Assembly (NCBI RefSeq): GCF_004792695.1
Contig: NZ_SRXU01000007.1
Location: forward strand, 1-64,000
From: Sphingomonas naasensis
GTDB taxonomy: Bacteria > Pseudomonadota > Alphaproteobacteria > Sphingomonadales > Sphingomonadaceae
Direction: 5' to 3'
DNA: 64,000 bases
Shown here one piece after another: positions 55,087 through 64,000 of this stretch. Numbering within the stretch: position 1 is the first letter of the stretch; each line of letters begins with the position of its first letter. Both the position numbers and the translations under genes were made by a program. The notes below the pieces were generated by a model, which worked only from the letters and a program-made list of their open reading frames with translations, was not told the origin of the DNA and did not search any database.

Positions 55087-56397
55087 TCACACCGTCTTCA
55101 ACGCTTCCTCGAAATCGGCGATCAGATCGTCGGCATCCTCGACTCCGATCGAGATGCGGACGAGATTGTCGGTGATGCCGAGCGCCTGCTTGCGCGCCTC
55201 CGGAACCGAGAGATGGGTCATCCCCGCGGGGTGGCTGGCGAGCGTCTCGGTGCCGCCGAGGCTGACCGCGAGCTTGGCGATCTTGAGCGCGTCGAGAAAT
55301 GCGAAGGCCTCCTTCTCGCCACCTTTGAGATAGAGCGAGAAGGTCGATCCGGCGCCGGTGCAATGGCGCTTGTAGATATCGGCCTGACGGCTGCCATCCT
55401 CGAGGAAGCCGAGATAGCCGACATGCTCGACCTTGGGATGCTGGCGGAGGAACTCGCAGACCTTGGCGGCATTCTCGCCGGCGCGGCTCATCCGCAGCTC
55501 GAGCGTCTCGAGGCTGCGGAGCAGCATCCACGCGGTGTTGGGATCGCAGATCGTGCCGATCGTGTTGCGCATCAGCCGGATCGTGTTGATGTGCTCCTTC
55601 GAGCCGAGCACGCCGCCCGCGACGAGATCCGAATGGCCGCCGGCATATTTGGTCAGCGAATAGACGACGATGTCGGCACCCTGCTCGAGCGGCTTCGCCC
55701 AGAGCGGGCCGAGAAAGGTGTTGTCGATCGCGATCGGCGGCTTGTTGGCGCCGGTGAAGATCGCGTCGCGGCTGGCCGCGACCGCCTCGACATCGACCAG
55801 CGCGTTGGTCGGATTGGCAGGCGATTCGAGATAGATCAGCGCGACATTGCCGCTCGCCGCCTTGCCGAGCACCGCATCGATCTCGGCGCGGGTGGCGCCG
55901 GCGGGGAAGTCGAGCCAATGCACCCCGAAACGGCCGAGGATGCGCGCGATCAGCGTCTCGGTCGCGGCGTAGAGCGGGCCCGAATGGACGATCGTGTCGC
56001 CGGGCTTGACCATCGACAGGAACAAGGTGGCGATCGCCGACATGCCGCTGGAAAAGGCGAGCGCATCCTCGGCCTCTTCCCAAACCGACAGCCGGTCCTC
56101 GAGAATCTCCTGATTGGGGCCGTTGAAGCGCGAATAGACCAGCCCCTCGGCGCCGCCCGGGCGCTTGCCGGTGACGCCTTCGAAGTGGCGCTTGCCCGCC
56201 GCGGCATTGGGGAAGACAAAGGTCGAGGTCAGGAAGATCGGCGGCTTGAGCGAGCCTTCGGAGAGCACCGGATCATAGCCATGGCCCATCATCATCGTCG
56301 CGGGCTTGAGCTTGCGCGCGCCGACCTTGTCGACGCTCGCCTTGGGGCGGCGGCGCGGCGTGGCGCCGGTCAGCTCGGCTTCGGTCTCGTCGGTCAT
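55087..56397 (-). CDS. Cystathionine gamma-synthase-family PLP enzyme
   Basis: 436 aa of the Cys/Met metabolism PLP family. The PLP lysine lies in YSLTKYAGGHSD, substrate residues in YSRFNGPNQEILEDRL, and the C-terminal block SLGGTETLASHPAGMTH is intact. An unusual N-terminal extension of about 30 residues (TPRRRPKASVDKVGARKLK) precedes the family start. Gamma-synthase, beta-lyase or methionine gamma-lyase activity cannot be told apart by eye. Confidence 0.9.
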   Translation of the reverse strand: MTDETEAELTGATPRRRPKASVDKVGARKLKPATMMMGHGYDPVLSEGSLKPPIFLTSTFVFPNAAAGKRHFEGVTGKRPGGAEGLVYSRFNGPNQEILEDRLSVWEEAEDALAFSSGMSAIATLFLSMVKPGDTIVHSGPLYAATETLIARILGRFGVHWLDFPAGATRAEIDAVLGKAASGNVALIYLESPANPTNALVDVEAVAASRDAIFTGANKPPIAIDNTFLGPLWAKPLEQGADIVVYSLTKYAGGHSDLVAGGVLGSKEHINTIRLMRNTIGTICDPNTAWMLLRSLETLELRMSRAGENAAKVCEFLRQHPKVEHVGYLGFLEDGSRQADIYKRHCTGAGSTFSLYLKGGEKEAFAFLDALKIAKLAVSLGGTETLASHPAGMTHLSVPEARKQALGITDNLVRISIGVEDADDLIADFEEALKTV

Positions 56398-56445
56398 GGG
56401 CTCTCCAGATTTTTGGTTTAATCGCTCCCTAGCCGAAGAAAGGTC

Positions 56446-57210
56446 TCAACTGATACCAATTATCGCGATCTGCCGGCCGTAATCGGGTTCGCCGCGATGG
56501 GTGGCGCGACGGAAGCTGTAGAAACGGCTCTCGTCCGAATAAGTGTCGAGCCCCAGCGTCTCGATCGTCCGCACGCCCGCGGCGGCGAGCCGGTGCGCGA
56601 CATAGGCTTCGAGGTCGAACTGGTGATGCCCGGGCTTGCCGTCGGCGAAGAAGCGCTCGTTCGCCGGATCGACTTCGACGAAGCCGCGGAAGAAGCCGTC
56701 ATCGACTTCGTAGCTGGCGCGGGCGATGCAGGGGCCGACCGCGGCGACGATGCGCGCGCGCTGCGCGCCGAGGCTCTCCATCAGCGCGATCGTCGAATCG
56801 GTGACTCCGGCCACCGCGCCCTTCCACCCGGCATGCGCTGCGCCGACCACGCCCGCCGCGCGATCGGCGAGCAGCACCGGCGCGCAATCGGCGGTGAGAA
56901 TGCCCAGCGCGAGTCCGGGCCGATCGGTGACCAGCGCGTCGGCGCGCGGGCGGAGCCGCTCCTCGAACGGCGCGATCACCGCCACCGCATCGGGCGAATG
57001 GACCTGATAGGGCGTGACCAGCCGTGCGCCCGGGATCACCGCTTCGCCGGCGCGGCGGCGATTCTCGGCGATCGCCTCGGGATCGTCGGCCGAGCCGGTG
57101 CCGACATTGAGCCCCGCGACCATGCCGGTCGATACGCCGCCGCGGCGCCCGAGAAAGCCGTGCGCCACGCCGTCGAGCGCACGGGCGCGGATCACTTCGA
57201 CTTCACTCAC
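56446..57210 (-). CDS. pgeF: Peptidoglycan editing factor PgeF (YfiH/laccase-domain)
   Basis: 254 aa, GTG start in a GTGA overlap with the upstream acetyltransferase gene. The Cys/His site is visible: His in YQVHSPDAV, Cys in TADCAPVLL, and His in GAAHAGWKGA. In E. coli, YfiH/PgeF removes wrongly incorporated residues from peptidoglycan precursors; homologues were formerly called polyphenol oxidases. It ends a three-gene overlapping run. Confidence 0.93.
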   Translation of the reverse strand: MSEVEVIRARALDGVAHGFLGRRGGVSTGMVAGLNVGTGSADDPEAIAENRRRAGEAVIPGARLVTPYQVHSPDAVAVIAPFEERLRPRADALVTDRPGLALGILTADCAPVLLADRAAGVVGAAHAGWKGAVAGVTDSTIALMESLGAQRARIVAAVGPCIARASYEVDDGFFRGFVEVDPANERFFADGKPGHHQFDLEAYVAHRLAAAGVRTIETLGLDTYSDESRFYSFRRATHRGEPDYGRQIAIIGIS

Positions 57211-57713
57211 AGGTCGAGGCTCATCAAGCGGTCTTCATCCTCATGCTCGCCGACCATGAACGCATAGCGGCCGCGATCGACGAAGCCGTAGCGCTCGTAG
57301 AAGCGCCGGGCGCGGTGGTTGTCGATATAGACCGAGAGCCAAAGCGTCGCGGCGCCGCGGCTGCGCGCCGTGTCGAGCGCCCAGTCCATCAGCGCCTGCG
57401 CCGCGCCGCTGCCCTTGCCGCGTTCGCGCAGATAGAGCTGGCGCAGCTCGATCGGCGCGGGCCTTGGCGCGACGGGAAGAGTGACCGGGCCGAGCTTGCA
57501 ATAGCCCACCGGCCCCGCGTCGTCCTCGGCGAGACGAAGCGCGACGCCGGGTGTCGCCAGTTCCTCCGCCCATGCTTCGGGCGTGAATTTGGCGAGGAAG
57601 ATCGCGAGGTTCTCCGGGCTGTAGAGATGACCGAAGGTCGCGATGAAGCTCTCGCGGAACAGCGCGTCGATCGCGGGCAGATCGGCGGACGCGGCGTCGC
57701 GATAGCGGATCAT
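57207..57713 (-). CDS. GNAT-family N-acetyltransferase
   Basis: 168 aa with the acetyl-CoA loop as RGKGSGAAQALMDWAL and the C-terminal NHRARRFYERYGF block. Four-base overlaps on both sides (ATGA and GTGA) couple it to the methyltransferase and pgeF genes. The substrate is unknown. Confidence 0.9.
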   Translation of the reverse strand: MIRYRDAASADLPAIDALFRESFIATFGHLYSPENLAIFLAKFTPEAWAEELATPGVALRLAEDDAGPVGYCKLGPVTLPVAPRPAPIELRQLYLRERGKGSGAAQALMDWALDTARSRGAATLWLSVYIDNHRARRFYERYGFVDRGRYAFMVGEHEDEDRLMSLDL

Positions 57714-58810
57714 GCGAAACCCGCCGGCACCGGCCAGCCCGGCGCGGTGAGCGCGATCACCTTGAACAGCTCGCCCATCTGCTCGGGATCGATCAGCCGG
57801 TCGCGGTCGCCGGCAAGCGCTTCGGCGCGATCGGGCGCAGCCTTGGCCAGCGCCTCGGTCCGCGCGCCGATCCCCAGCGCCGCGAGGAACGCGCCCTGCG
57901 TCACCGGGCCGTGGACGACCAGCCCCTCGGCCTCGGCGGCTTCCTTGAGCGTGGCGAAGTCGACATGCGCAGTGAGATCGGCCTCGCCCGGATCCTCGAA
58001 CGGATTGGCGAAGGCGTGCCCGCGCACCGCCTGCAGCGTGTCGCCCACCGCCGGGCCCTCATAGCCATAGTCGATGATCAGCGCCGCGCCGCCCTGTTCG
58101 AGCAGCCGTCCGGCGAGCCCGCGCAGCACCGCGACGCTTGCGGGCGAGGTCTCGAGGATCGATCCGGGCGTCGCGCCGCGCAGATCGCGCGGGATGATCA
58201 TGTCGAAGCTGCGATCGCCGGCGATCGGCAGGAACAGCGTGTCCTGACAGGCGACCAGTCTTTCGCGCCAGCCTTCGCCGGTCGCGACCAGCTGGCGGAT
58301 CGGCAGCGCGTCGAAGAACTCGTTGGCGACGATCAGCAGCGGGTGGTCATCCTCGACGCTGGTCAGCTCGAGATGCCATTCGGCACCCGGCACGCGCTCG
58401 GCCTGCGCGGCGCGCAAGGTCGGGCTGTTCTCGACGAAATGAACCGGCGGGGCGAGCCCGGCCTTGCCCATCGCGCGCAGCGCATCGGCGGCCAGCGTGC
58501 CGCGCCCCGGCCCGAGCTCGACATAGCGCGCCTCGGGCCGCCCGGCGCGATCCCAGAGGTCGGCGAGCCACAGCCCGATCAGCTCGCCGAACATCTGGCT
58601 GATCTCGGGCGCGGTGGTGAAGTCGCCGCGCGCGCCGAGCGGGTCGCGCGTGCCGTAATAATGCGCGTTGGCGGCCGCCATGAATTGCGACAGCGGAATC
58701 GGCCCGGCGAGCGTGATCGCGCGCGAGAGGCGCTCGGCGAGCGCCGGCGCGGCGGCGTTCTCGCTGCGCTGCCCGGGCGTGGCGGCAAGGGGATTGTCGG
58801 GATCGGTCAC
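57710..58810 (-). CDS. NDUFAF7/MidA-family SAM-dependent methyltransferase
   Basis: 366 aa, GTG start. The SAM motif is ELGPGRGTLAADAL. The family N-terminus (FMAAANAHYYGTRDPLGARGDFTTAPEISQMFGEL) matches human NDUFAF7, which dimethylates an arginine of a complex I subunit. A respiratory-complex maturation role is therefore possible but unproven in bacteria. First gene of the overlapping run. Confidence 0.93.
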   Translation of the reverse strand: MTDPDNPLAATPGQRSENAAAPALAERLSRAITLAGPIPLSQFMAAANAHYYGTRDPLGARGDFTTAPEISQMFGELIGLWLADLWDRAGRPEARYVELGPGRGTLAADALRAMGKAGLAPPVHFVENSPTLRAAQAERVPGAEWHLELTSVEDDHPLLIVANEFFDALPIRQLVATGEGWRERLVACQDTLFLPIAGDRSFDMIIPRDLRGATPGSILETSPASVAVLRGLAGRLLEQGGAALIIDYGYEGPAVGDTLQAVRGHAFANPFEDPGEADLTAHVDFATLKEAAEAEGLVVHGPVTQGAFLAALGIGARTEALAKAAPDRAEALAGDRDRLIDPEQMGELFKVIALTAPGWPVPAGFA

Positions 58811-58856
58811 GCCGCGTCCCTAACGTCTTCGGCCCCTGCCGTCATCCCGGCAGGGA

Positions 58857-59741
58857 TCAGGCGACGCTTTCCGATCCCGCGATCGGCTCGACGCGTTGGC
58901 GACGGCGCTTCGCCGTGGCGACCAGCCAGCCGCCGCCGATGATCATCGGGATGCACAGCCACTGGCCCATGTGCAGGCCGGTCGCATCGACCAGCCAGAC
59001 CAGCTGGGCATCGGGCTCGCGGAAGAACTCGACGAAGAAGCGGCACAGACCGTAGCCGAGCACGAAGATGCCGACGAGCTTGCCGGGCTGGTAGCGCGAA
59101 TCGGTGCGCCAGAAGAAGAACCACAGCACGACGAAGAGCAGGATACCCTCAAGCCCCGCCTCGTAGAGCTGGCTCGGATGGCGCGCGGGCTCCGGCAGCC
59201 CGGTCTGAACCGTGTTGCGGAAGACGATCGCCCAGGGGACGTTCGCCGGCTTTCCCCACAGCTCGCCGTTCACGAAATTGGCGAGGCGCCCGAAGAAAAG
59301 CCCGAACGGCGCGACGCAGGCGACATAATCATGGATGCGCAGCCAATCGAGCTTGTGCCGGCGCGCGAGCAGGATGATCGCGATCGTCGTGCCGATCACG
59401 CCGCCATGGAACGACATGCCGCCGTCCCACAGCCGCACGATCTGCAGCGGCGATTCCCAGATCATGTTGGGCGCGTAGAACAGCACATAGCCGAGCCGCC
59501 CGCCGAGGATGATGCCGAGCGTGGCGTAGAAGACGAGGTCGTCGGCATGGCGCCGCGCCATCGGCGCGCCGGGCTGGGCGAGCAGCTTGAGCAGATACCA
59601 CCAGCCGATCAGGATGCCGGCGATATAGGCCAGCGAATACCATTTGATCTGGAAGAAGCCGAGGTTGATCGCCACCGGATCGAGCCCGAGATCGGCGAAA
59701 TGGAGATGGTCGCCGGCGGCGGCGAGCAGTTGGAGCAGCAC
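58857..59741 (-). CDS. lgt: Prolipoprotein diacylglyceryl transferase
   Basis: Attaches diacylglycerol to the lipobox cysteine of prolipoproteins in the inner membrane. 294 aa from GTG 59741; longer in-frame forms run into unrelated sequence. It has seven membrane helices, signature [23 protein letters not shown], and FHGGVIG. It has many likely clients in the window (lipobox proteins at 22797, 23090, 29072 and 53295). Confidence 0.97.
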   Translation of the reverse strand: MLLQLLAAAGDHLHFADLGLDPVAINLGFFQIKWYSLAYIAGILIGWWYLLKLLAQPGAPMARRHADDLVFYATLGIILGGRLGYVLFYAPNMIWESPLQIVRLWDGGMSFHGGVIGTTIAIILLARRHKLDWLRIHDYVACVAPFGLFFGRLANFVNGELWGKPANVPWAIVFRNTVQTGLPEPARHPSQLYEAGLEGILLFVVLWFFFWRTDSRYQPGKLVGIFVLGYGLCRFFVEFFREPDAQLVWLVDATGLHMGQWLCIPMIIGGGWLVATAKRRRQRVEPIAGSESVA

Positions 59742-59852
59742 GGTCTTGTCGTTCCCCGGCAATCGTTCGTGGCCCCGCGATAGAACAGCCGCGTTGCAAA
59801 CCCAAGGCCGCAATGGCTGGCGCTGCGCGAAGTGGCGCGATAGAGCGATGCG

Positions 59853-62093
59853 ATGGCGGTGAAACTCGGCGCACGCACCCAGATCGATCGGCGGACGCTG
59901 CTGATCGGCGGCGGCGTCGGCGTGGGGCTGATCGTCGCCTGGGCCGCTTGGCCGCGAACCTATCTTCCCAATCTCACCCCGGCTCCCGGCGAGCAGCTGT
60001 TCGGGGCGTGGCTCAAGATCGGCAGCGACGGCCATGTCACCGTCGCGGTGCCGCAATGCGAGGAAGGGCAGGGCGTCTACACCGCGATGCCGCAGATCGT
60101 CGCCGACGAGCTCGGCGCCGACTGGAAGATGGTCGGCGTCGAGCCCGCACCGCTCAATCCGCTCTATGCCAACCAGCTCGCCGCCGAGGAGCTGTTCGAG
60201 GCCGCGCTCGGCCCGGTACCGGCGACGCTGCGCCGCAGCTTCGTCCGGCGCGGCGGGCTTATGCTCACCGGCGGCTCGACCTCGATCCGCAATTTCGAGG
60301 ACGAACTGCGCCATGCCGGCGGCGCGGCGCGGGTGCTGCTGCAAAAGGCGGCGGCGCGGCGCTGGGGCGTGAACTGGCAGGATTGCGGCACCTTCAACGG
60401 CATCGTCTATCAGGGCAGCAACAAGCTCGGCTTCGGCGCGCTAGCCGAGGACGCCGCGGGCCAGTCGCTGCCCGATGCGGTGCCGCCGCGCGTCAGCGAT
60501 GCGCCGCGCTTGCATGGCCAACCGCTGCCGCGGCTCGACGCGCCGTCGAAGGTCGATGGCAGCGCCAATTTCGCCGCCGACATTCGCCTGCCCAATATGG
60601 TTTATGCGTCGATCCGGCAGGGGCCGATCGGCGAGACCAGCCTTGTCCGCGTCGATCGCGCCGCGGCGGATCGCATCCCGGGCATGCTCGCGGTGGTCAC
60701 CACCGAGGATTGGGTCGCCGCGGTCGCGAACAACTGGTGGGCCGCCGATCGCGCGATCGACGCAATGCGGCCGCGCTTCAAGACGCCCGAGGCGGTCGTC
60801 AACAGCGATACGATCGATGACGCGCTGAACGCCGCGTTCGGCGGCTCGGGCACGCGCATGGCGTCGGCGGGCGATCTTTCGGCGCAGTTCCGCGGCGCCG
60901 AAGTCGTCGCGGCCGAATATCGCGTCGGGCTCGCGCTCCATGCCGCGCTCGAGCCGATGACCGCAACCGCGGTCCACCGCGATGGCCGGCTGACTCTGTG
61001 GCTGCCCACCCAGGCGCCGGGGCTGGCACGCGCCGCCGCCGCGCGCGCCGCGGGGCTCGCCGAAAGCGACGTGATCCTCCATCCGACGATGGCCGGCGGG
61101 TCGTTCGGCGCGAAGCTCGAGAGCGACGTCGCGGCGCAGGCGGCCTTGCTCGCGATGCGGATCGGGCGGCCGGTGCAGCTCAGCTGGCCGCGCGGCGAGG
61201 ATTTCCGGCGCGATCGATTCCGCCCCGCCGCCGCAGGGCGGATGACCGCGCGGCTTGACGCACAGCATCGGCTCACCGGTTGGCTCGCCAAGATCGCCGC
61301 GCCCGAAAGCGGCCGCGAGCTCGCGGCCCGGCTGCTCCCCGGCGCGATGCTGCCGGCGGCGGGGCGCGCGCTGGGCCGCGGCGATCCCGGCGCGGTGGCG
61401 GGCGCGGTGCCGCCCTATGCCATCCCCAATTTCGCAGTCGATCACCACCCCGCCGAGATCGGCGTGCCGAGCGGCTATTGGCGCTCGGGCGCGCACAGCT
61501 ACACTTGCTTCTTCACCGAGAGCTTTCTCGACGAACTTGCGCATGTCGCCGGGCAGGATGCGCTGTCGTTCCGCATGGCAATGCTCGGTGCGCAGCCGCG
61601 GCTGGCGCGCTGCCTGCAGACCGCGGCGCAATTGGGCGGCTGGCAGGGAGGCCAGCCCGGAAGCGGGCAGGGCATCGCGTGCCACAGCTTCCGCGGCGCG
61701 CATATCGCGGTGCTCGCCGAGGCGCAGCTCACCAGCGATCGCCGGGTCAAGGTCGAGCGATTGGTGGCGGCGGTCGATTGCGGGCGCGTGGTGAACCCCG
61801 ATCTGGTGATGCAGCAGATCGAGGGCGGGCTGATCTTCGGGCTCGCCGGCGCGGTGGGCAGCGCGACCGGAATCACCGAGAATGTCGCCGATGTGCGCGC
61901 CATTTCGGAGCTTCGCCTGCCTACTCTCGCCGACTCTCCTGACATCACCGTCGAGCTGATCCGCAACGATCTCGAGCCCGGCGGCGCCAGCGAGCTCGCC
62001 GTGCCGCCGGTCGCGCCGGCGATCGCCAATGCGCTGCAGGCCGCCACCGGCGTGCGCTTCCGCCGCCTGCCGCTGCTTTCGGATATCGAATGA
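59853..62093 (+). CDS. IorB-like molybdopterin-binding aldehyde/isoquinoline oxidoreductase large subunit
   Basis: 746 aa of the xanthine-dehydrogenase family, large (Moco-binding) subunit, closest in layout to isoquinoline 1-oxidoreductase beta (IorB). The N-terminus has a twin-Arg and hydrophobic segment ([19 protein letters not shown]), suggesting Tat export or anchoring. [22 protein letters not shown] is a cofactor-contact block, and the C-terminal [18 protein letters not shown] is diagnostic. The partner 2Fe-2S subunit (IorA) is not adjacent. It overlaps hemH by 4 bases. Confidence 0.92.
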   Translation: MAVKLGARTQIDRRTLLIGGGVGVGLIVAWAAWPRTYLPNLTPAPGEQLFGAWLKIGSDGHVTVAVPQCEEGQGVYTAMPQIVADELGADWKMVGVEPAPLNPLYANQLAAEELFEAALGPVPATLRRSFVRRGGLMLTGGSTSIRNFEDELRHAGGAARVLLQKAAARRWGVNWQDCGTFNGIVYQGSNKLGFGALAEDAAGQSLPDAVPPRVSDAPRLHGQPLPRLDAPSKVDGSANFAADIRLPNMVYASIRQGPIGETSLVRVDRAAADRIPGMLAVVTTEDWVAAVANNWWAADRAIDAMRPRFKTPEAVVNSDTIDDALNAAFGGSGTRMASAGDLSAQFRGAEVVAAEYRVGLALHAALEPMTATAVHRDGRLTLWLPTQAPGLARAAAARAAGLAESDVILHPTMAGGSFGAKLESDVAAQAALLAMRIGRPVQLSWPRGEDFRRDRFRPAAAGRMTARLDAQHRLTGWLAKIAAPESGRELAARLLPGAMLPAAGRALGRGDPGAVAGAVPPYAIPNFAVDHHPAEIGVPSGYWRSGAHSYTCFFTESFLDELAHVAGQDALSFRMAMLGAQPRLARCLQTAAQLGGWQGGQPGSGQGIACHSFRGAHIAVLAEAQLTSDRRVKVERLVAAVDCGRVVNPDLVMQQIEGGLIFGLAGAVGSATGITENVADVRAISELRLPTLADSPDITVELIRNDLEPGGASELAVPPVAPAIANALQAATGVRFRRLPLLSDIE

Positions 62094-63094
62094 CCCCAGC
62101 CGATCACCCTGCGATCCCGCCTGCCAAGGTGGGGGTGCTGCTCGTCAATCTCGGCACGCCCGACGCGCCCGATGCCGCCGCGGTGCGCCGTTACCTCGCC
62201 GAGTTCCTGTCGGATCCGCGCGTGGTCGAGATCCCGCGGCTGGTGTGGAAACCGATCCTGCACGGCATCATCCTGCGCACCCGGCCGGCCAAATCGGCGC
62301 ACGCCTATCACCAGGTCTGGCGCGAGGACGGGTCACCGCTCGCCGCGATCACCCGCGAACAGGCCGCGGCGCTGCAGGGCGCATTCGGGCCGGACGTCGT
62401 TATCGATTATGCGATGCGCTATGGCCGGCCGGCGCTCGGCGAGCGGCTGCGTGCGCTCAAGGACGGCGGCTGCGAGCGTATCCTCGTCGCGCCGCTTTAT
62501 CCGCAATATTGCGCAGCGACGACTGCGACCGCCAACGACGTCGCCTTTGCCGAACTGGCGCGGATGCGCTGGCAGCCGGCGCTGCGGACGCTGCCGCCTT
62601 ATTTCGACGACCCCGCCTATATCGCGGCGCTCGCGACCTCGGTCGAGGCGTCGCTCGCCGCGCTCGATTTCGCGCCGCAGGCGGTGCTCGCCAGCTTTCA
62701 CGGCATGCCCGAGCGCACGCTGCAGCTCGGCGATCCCTATCACTGCCATTGCCAAAAGACCGCGCGGCTGCTCGGCGAGGCGCTGGGGCGTGAACTGACG
62801 GTGACCTTCCAGTCGCGCTTCGGCCGCGCAAAATGGCTCGAGCCGGCGACCGACACCGTGCTCGCGGGACTTCCCGCCAAGGGAATCACCCGCATCGCGA
62901 TCGTCGCGCCGGGCTTTTCCGCCGATTGCCTCGAAACGCTCGAGGAACTGGCGATCCGCGGCCGCGACGCCTTTATCGCCGCTGGCGGCACCCATTTCGC
63001 CTATCTGCCCTGCCTCAATGCGAGCGATGCGGGGATCGCGATGCTTCGTAAGATATTGTGGCGGGAACTTGCGGGCTGGGCAGACGCTCCCTAG
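62090..63094 (+). CDS. hemH: Ferrochelatase
   Basis: Inserts ferrous iron into protoporphyrin IX, the last step of haem synthesis. 334 aa. NLGTPDAPDAAAVRRYLAEFLSD is the N-terminal signature. The catalytic His lies in LASFHGMPERTL, and YHCHCQKTARLL and FQSRFGRAKWLEP follow as expected. It overlaps the molybdoenzyme gene by four bases (ATGA), so it is translated from the same message. Confidence 0.97.
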   Translation: MTPADHPAIPPAKVGVLLVNLGTPDAPDAAAVRRYLAEFLSDPRVVEIPRLVWKPILHGIILRTRPAKSAHAYHQVWREDGSPLAAITREQAAALQGAFGPDVVIDYAMRYGRPALGERLRALKDGGCERILVAPLYPQYCAATTATANDVAFAELARMRWQPALRTLPPYFDDPAYIAALATSVEASLAALDFAPQAVLASFHGMPERTLQLGDPYHCHCQKTARLLGEALGRELTVTFQSRFGRAKWLEPATDTVLAGLPAKGITRIAIVAPGFSADCLETLEELAIRGRDAFIAAGGTHFAYLPCLNASDAGIAMLRKILWRELAGWADAP

Positions 63095-63128
63095 CCTTAC
63101 GTAACGACAACGGAGAGGATGGCGACAA

Positions 63129-63851
63129 ATGGCACGCGTAGCGATCGTGACGGGTGGAACGCGCGGTATCGGCGAGGCGATCAGTCTCGCGCTCAAGGAC
63201 GCGGGCATGACGGTCGCCGCCAATTATGCCGGCAACGAAGAGAAGGCGAAGGCCTTCACCGAACGGACCGGCATCAAGGCCTATAAATGGGACGTCGGCG
63301 ATTTCGATGCCTGCGCCGCCGGCGTCGCGCAAGTCGAGGCCGAGCTCGGGCCGGTCGATGTGGTGGTCAACAATGCCGGCGTCACCCGTGACGGGACGAT
63401 CCTCAAGATGAGCCGGGAGATGTGGGAGGACGTGATCCGCATCAATCTCGGCGGCTGCTTCAACATGGCGCACGCCACCTTCCCCGGCATGCGCAGCCGC
63501 AAATGGGGCCGCATCGTCAATATCGGCTCGATCAACGGCCAGGCCGGTCAGTACGGCCAGGTCAACTACGCCGCGGCCAAATCGGGCATCCACGGCTTCA
63601 CCAAGGCGCTGGCGCAGGAAGGCGCGCGCGCCGGGGTGACGGTCAATGCGATCGCGCCGGGCTATATCGACACCGACATGGTCGCCGCGGTGCCGGCGGA
63701 CGTGCTCGAGAAGATCGTCGCGAAGATCCCGGTCGGCCGCCTCGGCCAGGCGAGCGAGATCGCGCGCGGCGTGGCGTTCCTGTGCTCGGATGAAGCGGGC
63801 TTCGTCACCGGGTCGACGCTGTCGATCAACGGCGGGCAGCACATGTACTGA
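63129..63851 (+). CDS. phbB: Acetoacetyl-CoA reductase
   Basis: NADPH-dependent SDR that makes (R)-3-hydroxybutyryl-CoA for PHA synthase. 240 aa. TGGTRGIG at residues 8-15, NNAGVTRDGTI, catalytic Ser in NIGSINGQAGQYGQVNYAAAK, and the KWDVGDF block separate PhaB from FabG. GGAGAGGA precedes the ATG. It is far from phaC (25 kb), and phaA is not in the window. Confidence 0.93.
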   Translation: MARVAIVTGGTRGIGEAISLALKDAGMTVAANYAGNEEKAKAFTERTGIKAYKWDVGDFDACAAGVAQVEAELGPVDVVVNNAGVTRDGTILKMSREMWEDVIRINLGGCFNMAHATFPGMRSRKWGRIVNIGSINGQAGQYGQVNYAAAKSGIHGFTKALAQEGARAGVTVNAIAPGYIDTDMVAAVPADVLEKIVAKIPVGRLGQASEIARGVAFLCSDEAGFVTGSTLSINGGQHMY

Positions 63852-63859
63852 ACGAAAAC

Positions 63860-63885
63860 GGGCCGGCCCCTTTCGGAGCCGGCCC
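63860..63885 (-). terminator. Hairpin downstream of phbB
   Basis: GGGCCGGC...GCCGGCCC with a 10-base loop. The T-run (GTTTTCG) follows on the minus strand, so it would best end a minus-strand transcript entering from the right edge; it may also end phbB without a U-tract. Confidence 0.55.
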
Positions 63886-63976
63886 TGGTCCTCAGATACG
63901 CAACGCGAGGACGTCGATACGCAAACTGTGAGCGCCGTTGTAGCGGCGTTGCCTTTGCGCTTCCTGAACGCGTCGG

Positions 63977-64000
63977 TTATCTGAGGTTCATCTTCGCGAA
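63977..64000 (-). CDS. Possible 3' end of a minus-strand gene at the window edge
   Basis: Read on the minus strand, the last bases give FAKMNLR then a TAA stop (63977-63979). A minus-oriented terminator lies 90 bases further on. Seven codons are too few to identify a gene; this is a suggestion only. Confidence 0.2.
   Translation of the reverse strand, partial: FAKMNLR

Overview
The window is GC-rich chromosomal DNA from what looks like a sphingomonad alphaproteobacterium (Sphingomonas or a close relative). The evidence is the TCA-cycle gene cluster order, frequent GTG/TTG starts, a class I PHA synthase with a Phasin_2-type phasin, the style of the Crp/Fnr regulator, and short palindromic REP-like elements between genes. 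The genus is an inference. I see no rRNA, tRNA, CRISPR array, insertion sequence, phage or replication origin. No stretch longer than about 300 bases lacks a gene; the longest gap (33956-34188) holds a candidate micro-gene.

Layout. 1-16.0 kb: a mostly minus-strand central-metabolism block, sdhC-sdhD-sdhA, then sdhB-thioesterase-zapE-(GH2)-mdh-(GIY-YIG)-sucD-sucA-sucB. It is interrupted by a legumain-like peptidase, a ClpP-like protein, an SDR and an ArsR regulator (between sdhA and sdhB), a family 2 glycosidase, and a REP-bracketed GIY-YIG gene. 16.1-18.9 kb: two tandem soluble chemoreceptors with almost identical signalling halves. 18.9-25.7 kb: SDR-prmA, phhA, a DUF2459-type protein with an alpha/beta hydrolase, two lipoproteins (one a glycerophosphodiesterase), and XdhC with a MobA-like transferase. 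25.7-30.6 kb: a complete MacAB/TolC-like export operon (outer-membrane factor, adaptor, ATPase, permease). 30.7-34.2 kb: two secreted proteins of unknown function, acetyl-CoA synthetase, and a possible small transcription unit. 34.2-38.7 kb: GFA protein, POT peptide transporter, nitroreductase, small GntR regulator, aminotransferase.

38.8-45.5 kb: phaC and phasin, clpS, a Crp/Fnr regulator, murA, a hydrolase and a small membrane protein. 45.5-53.2 kb: glycan-use genes (GH92, GH9, MFS transporter with a LacI-type operator between GH9 and MFS) and a haem-oxygenase-like metalloenzyme. 53.3-64 kb: 5'-nucleotidase lipoprotein, a transsulfuration enzyme, a pgeF-GNAT-NDUFAF7-like run, lgt, an orphan IorB-like molybdoenzyme subunit with hemH, and acetoacetyl-CoA reductase (phbB).

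Functional themes are aerobic central carbon metabolism (TCA cycle, acetate activation), PHA storage (phaC, phasin, phbB plus shared CTGC-N3-GCAG palindromes), extracytoplasmic glycan breakdown, and envelope or export functions. The points most worth following up are (i) a 16-codon ORF with its own ribosome site and terminator behind the same 15-bp palindrome found at the phasin promoter, (ii) a GIY-YIG gene enclosed by perfect 26-bp inverted repeats inside the TCA cluster, and (iii) tandem globin-type sensors that appear to have lost the haem-binding histidine while keeping near-identical output domains.
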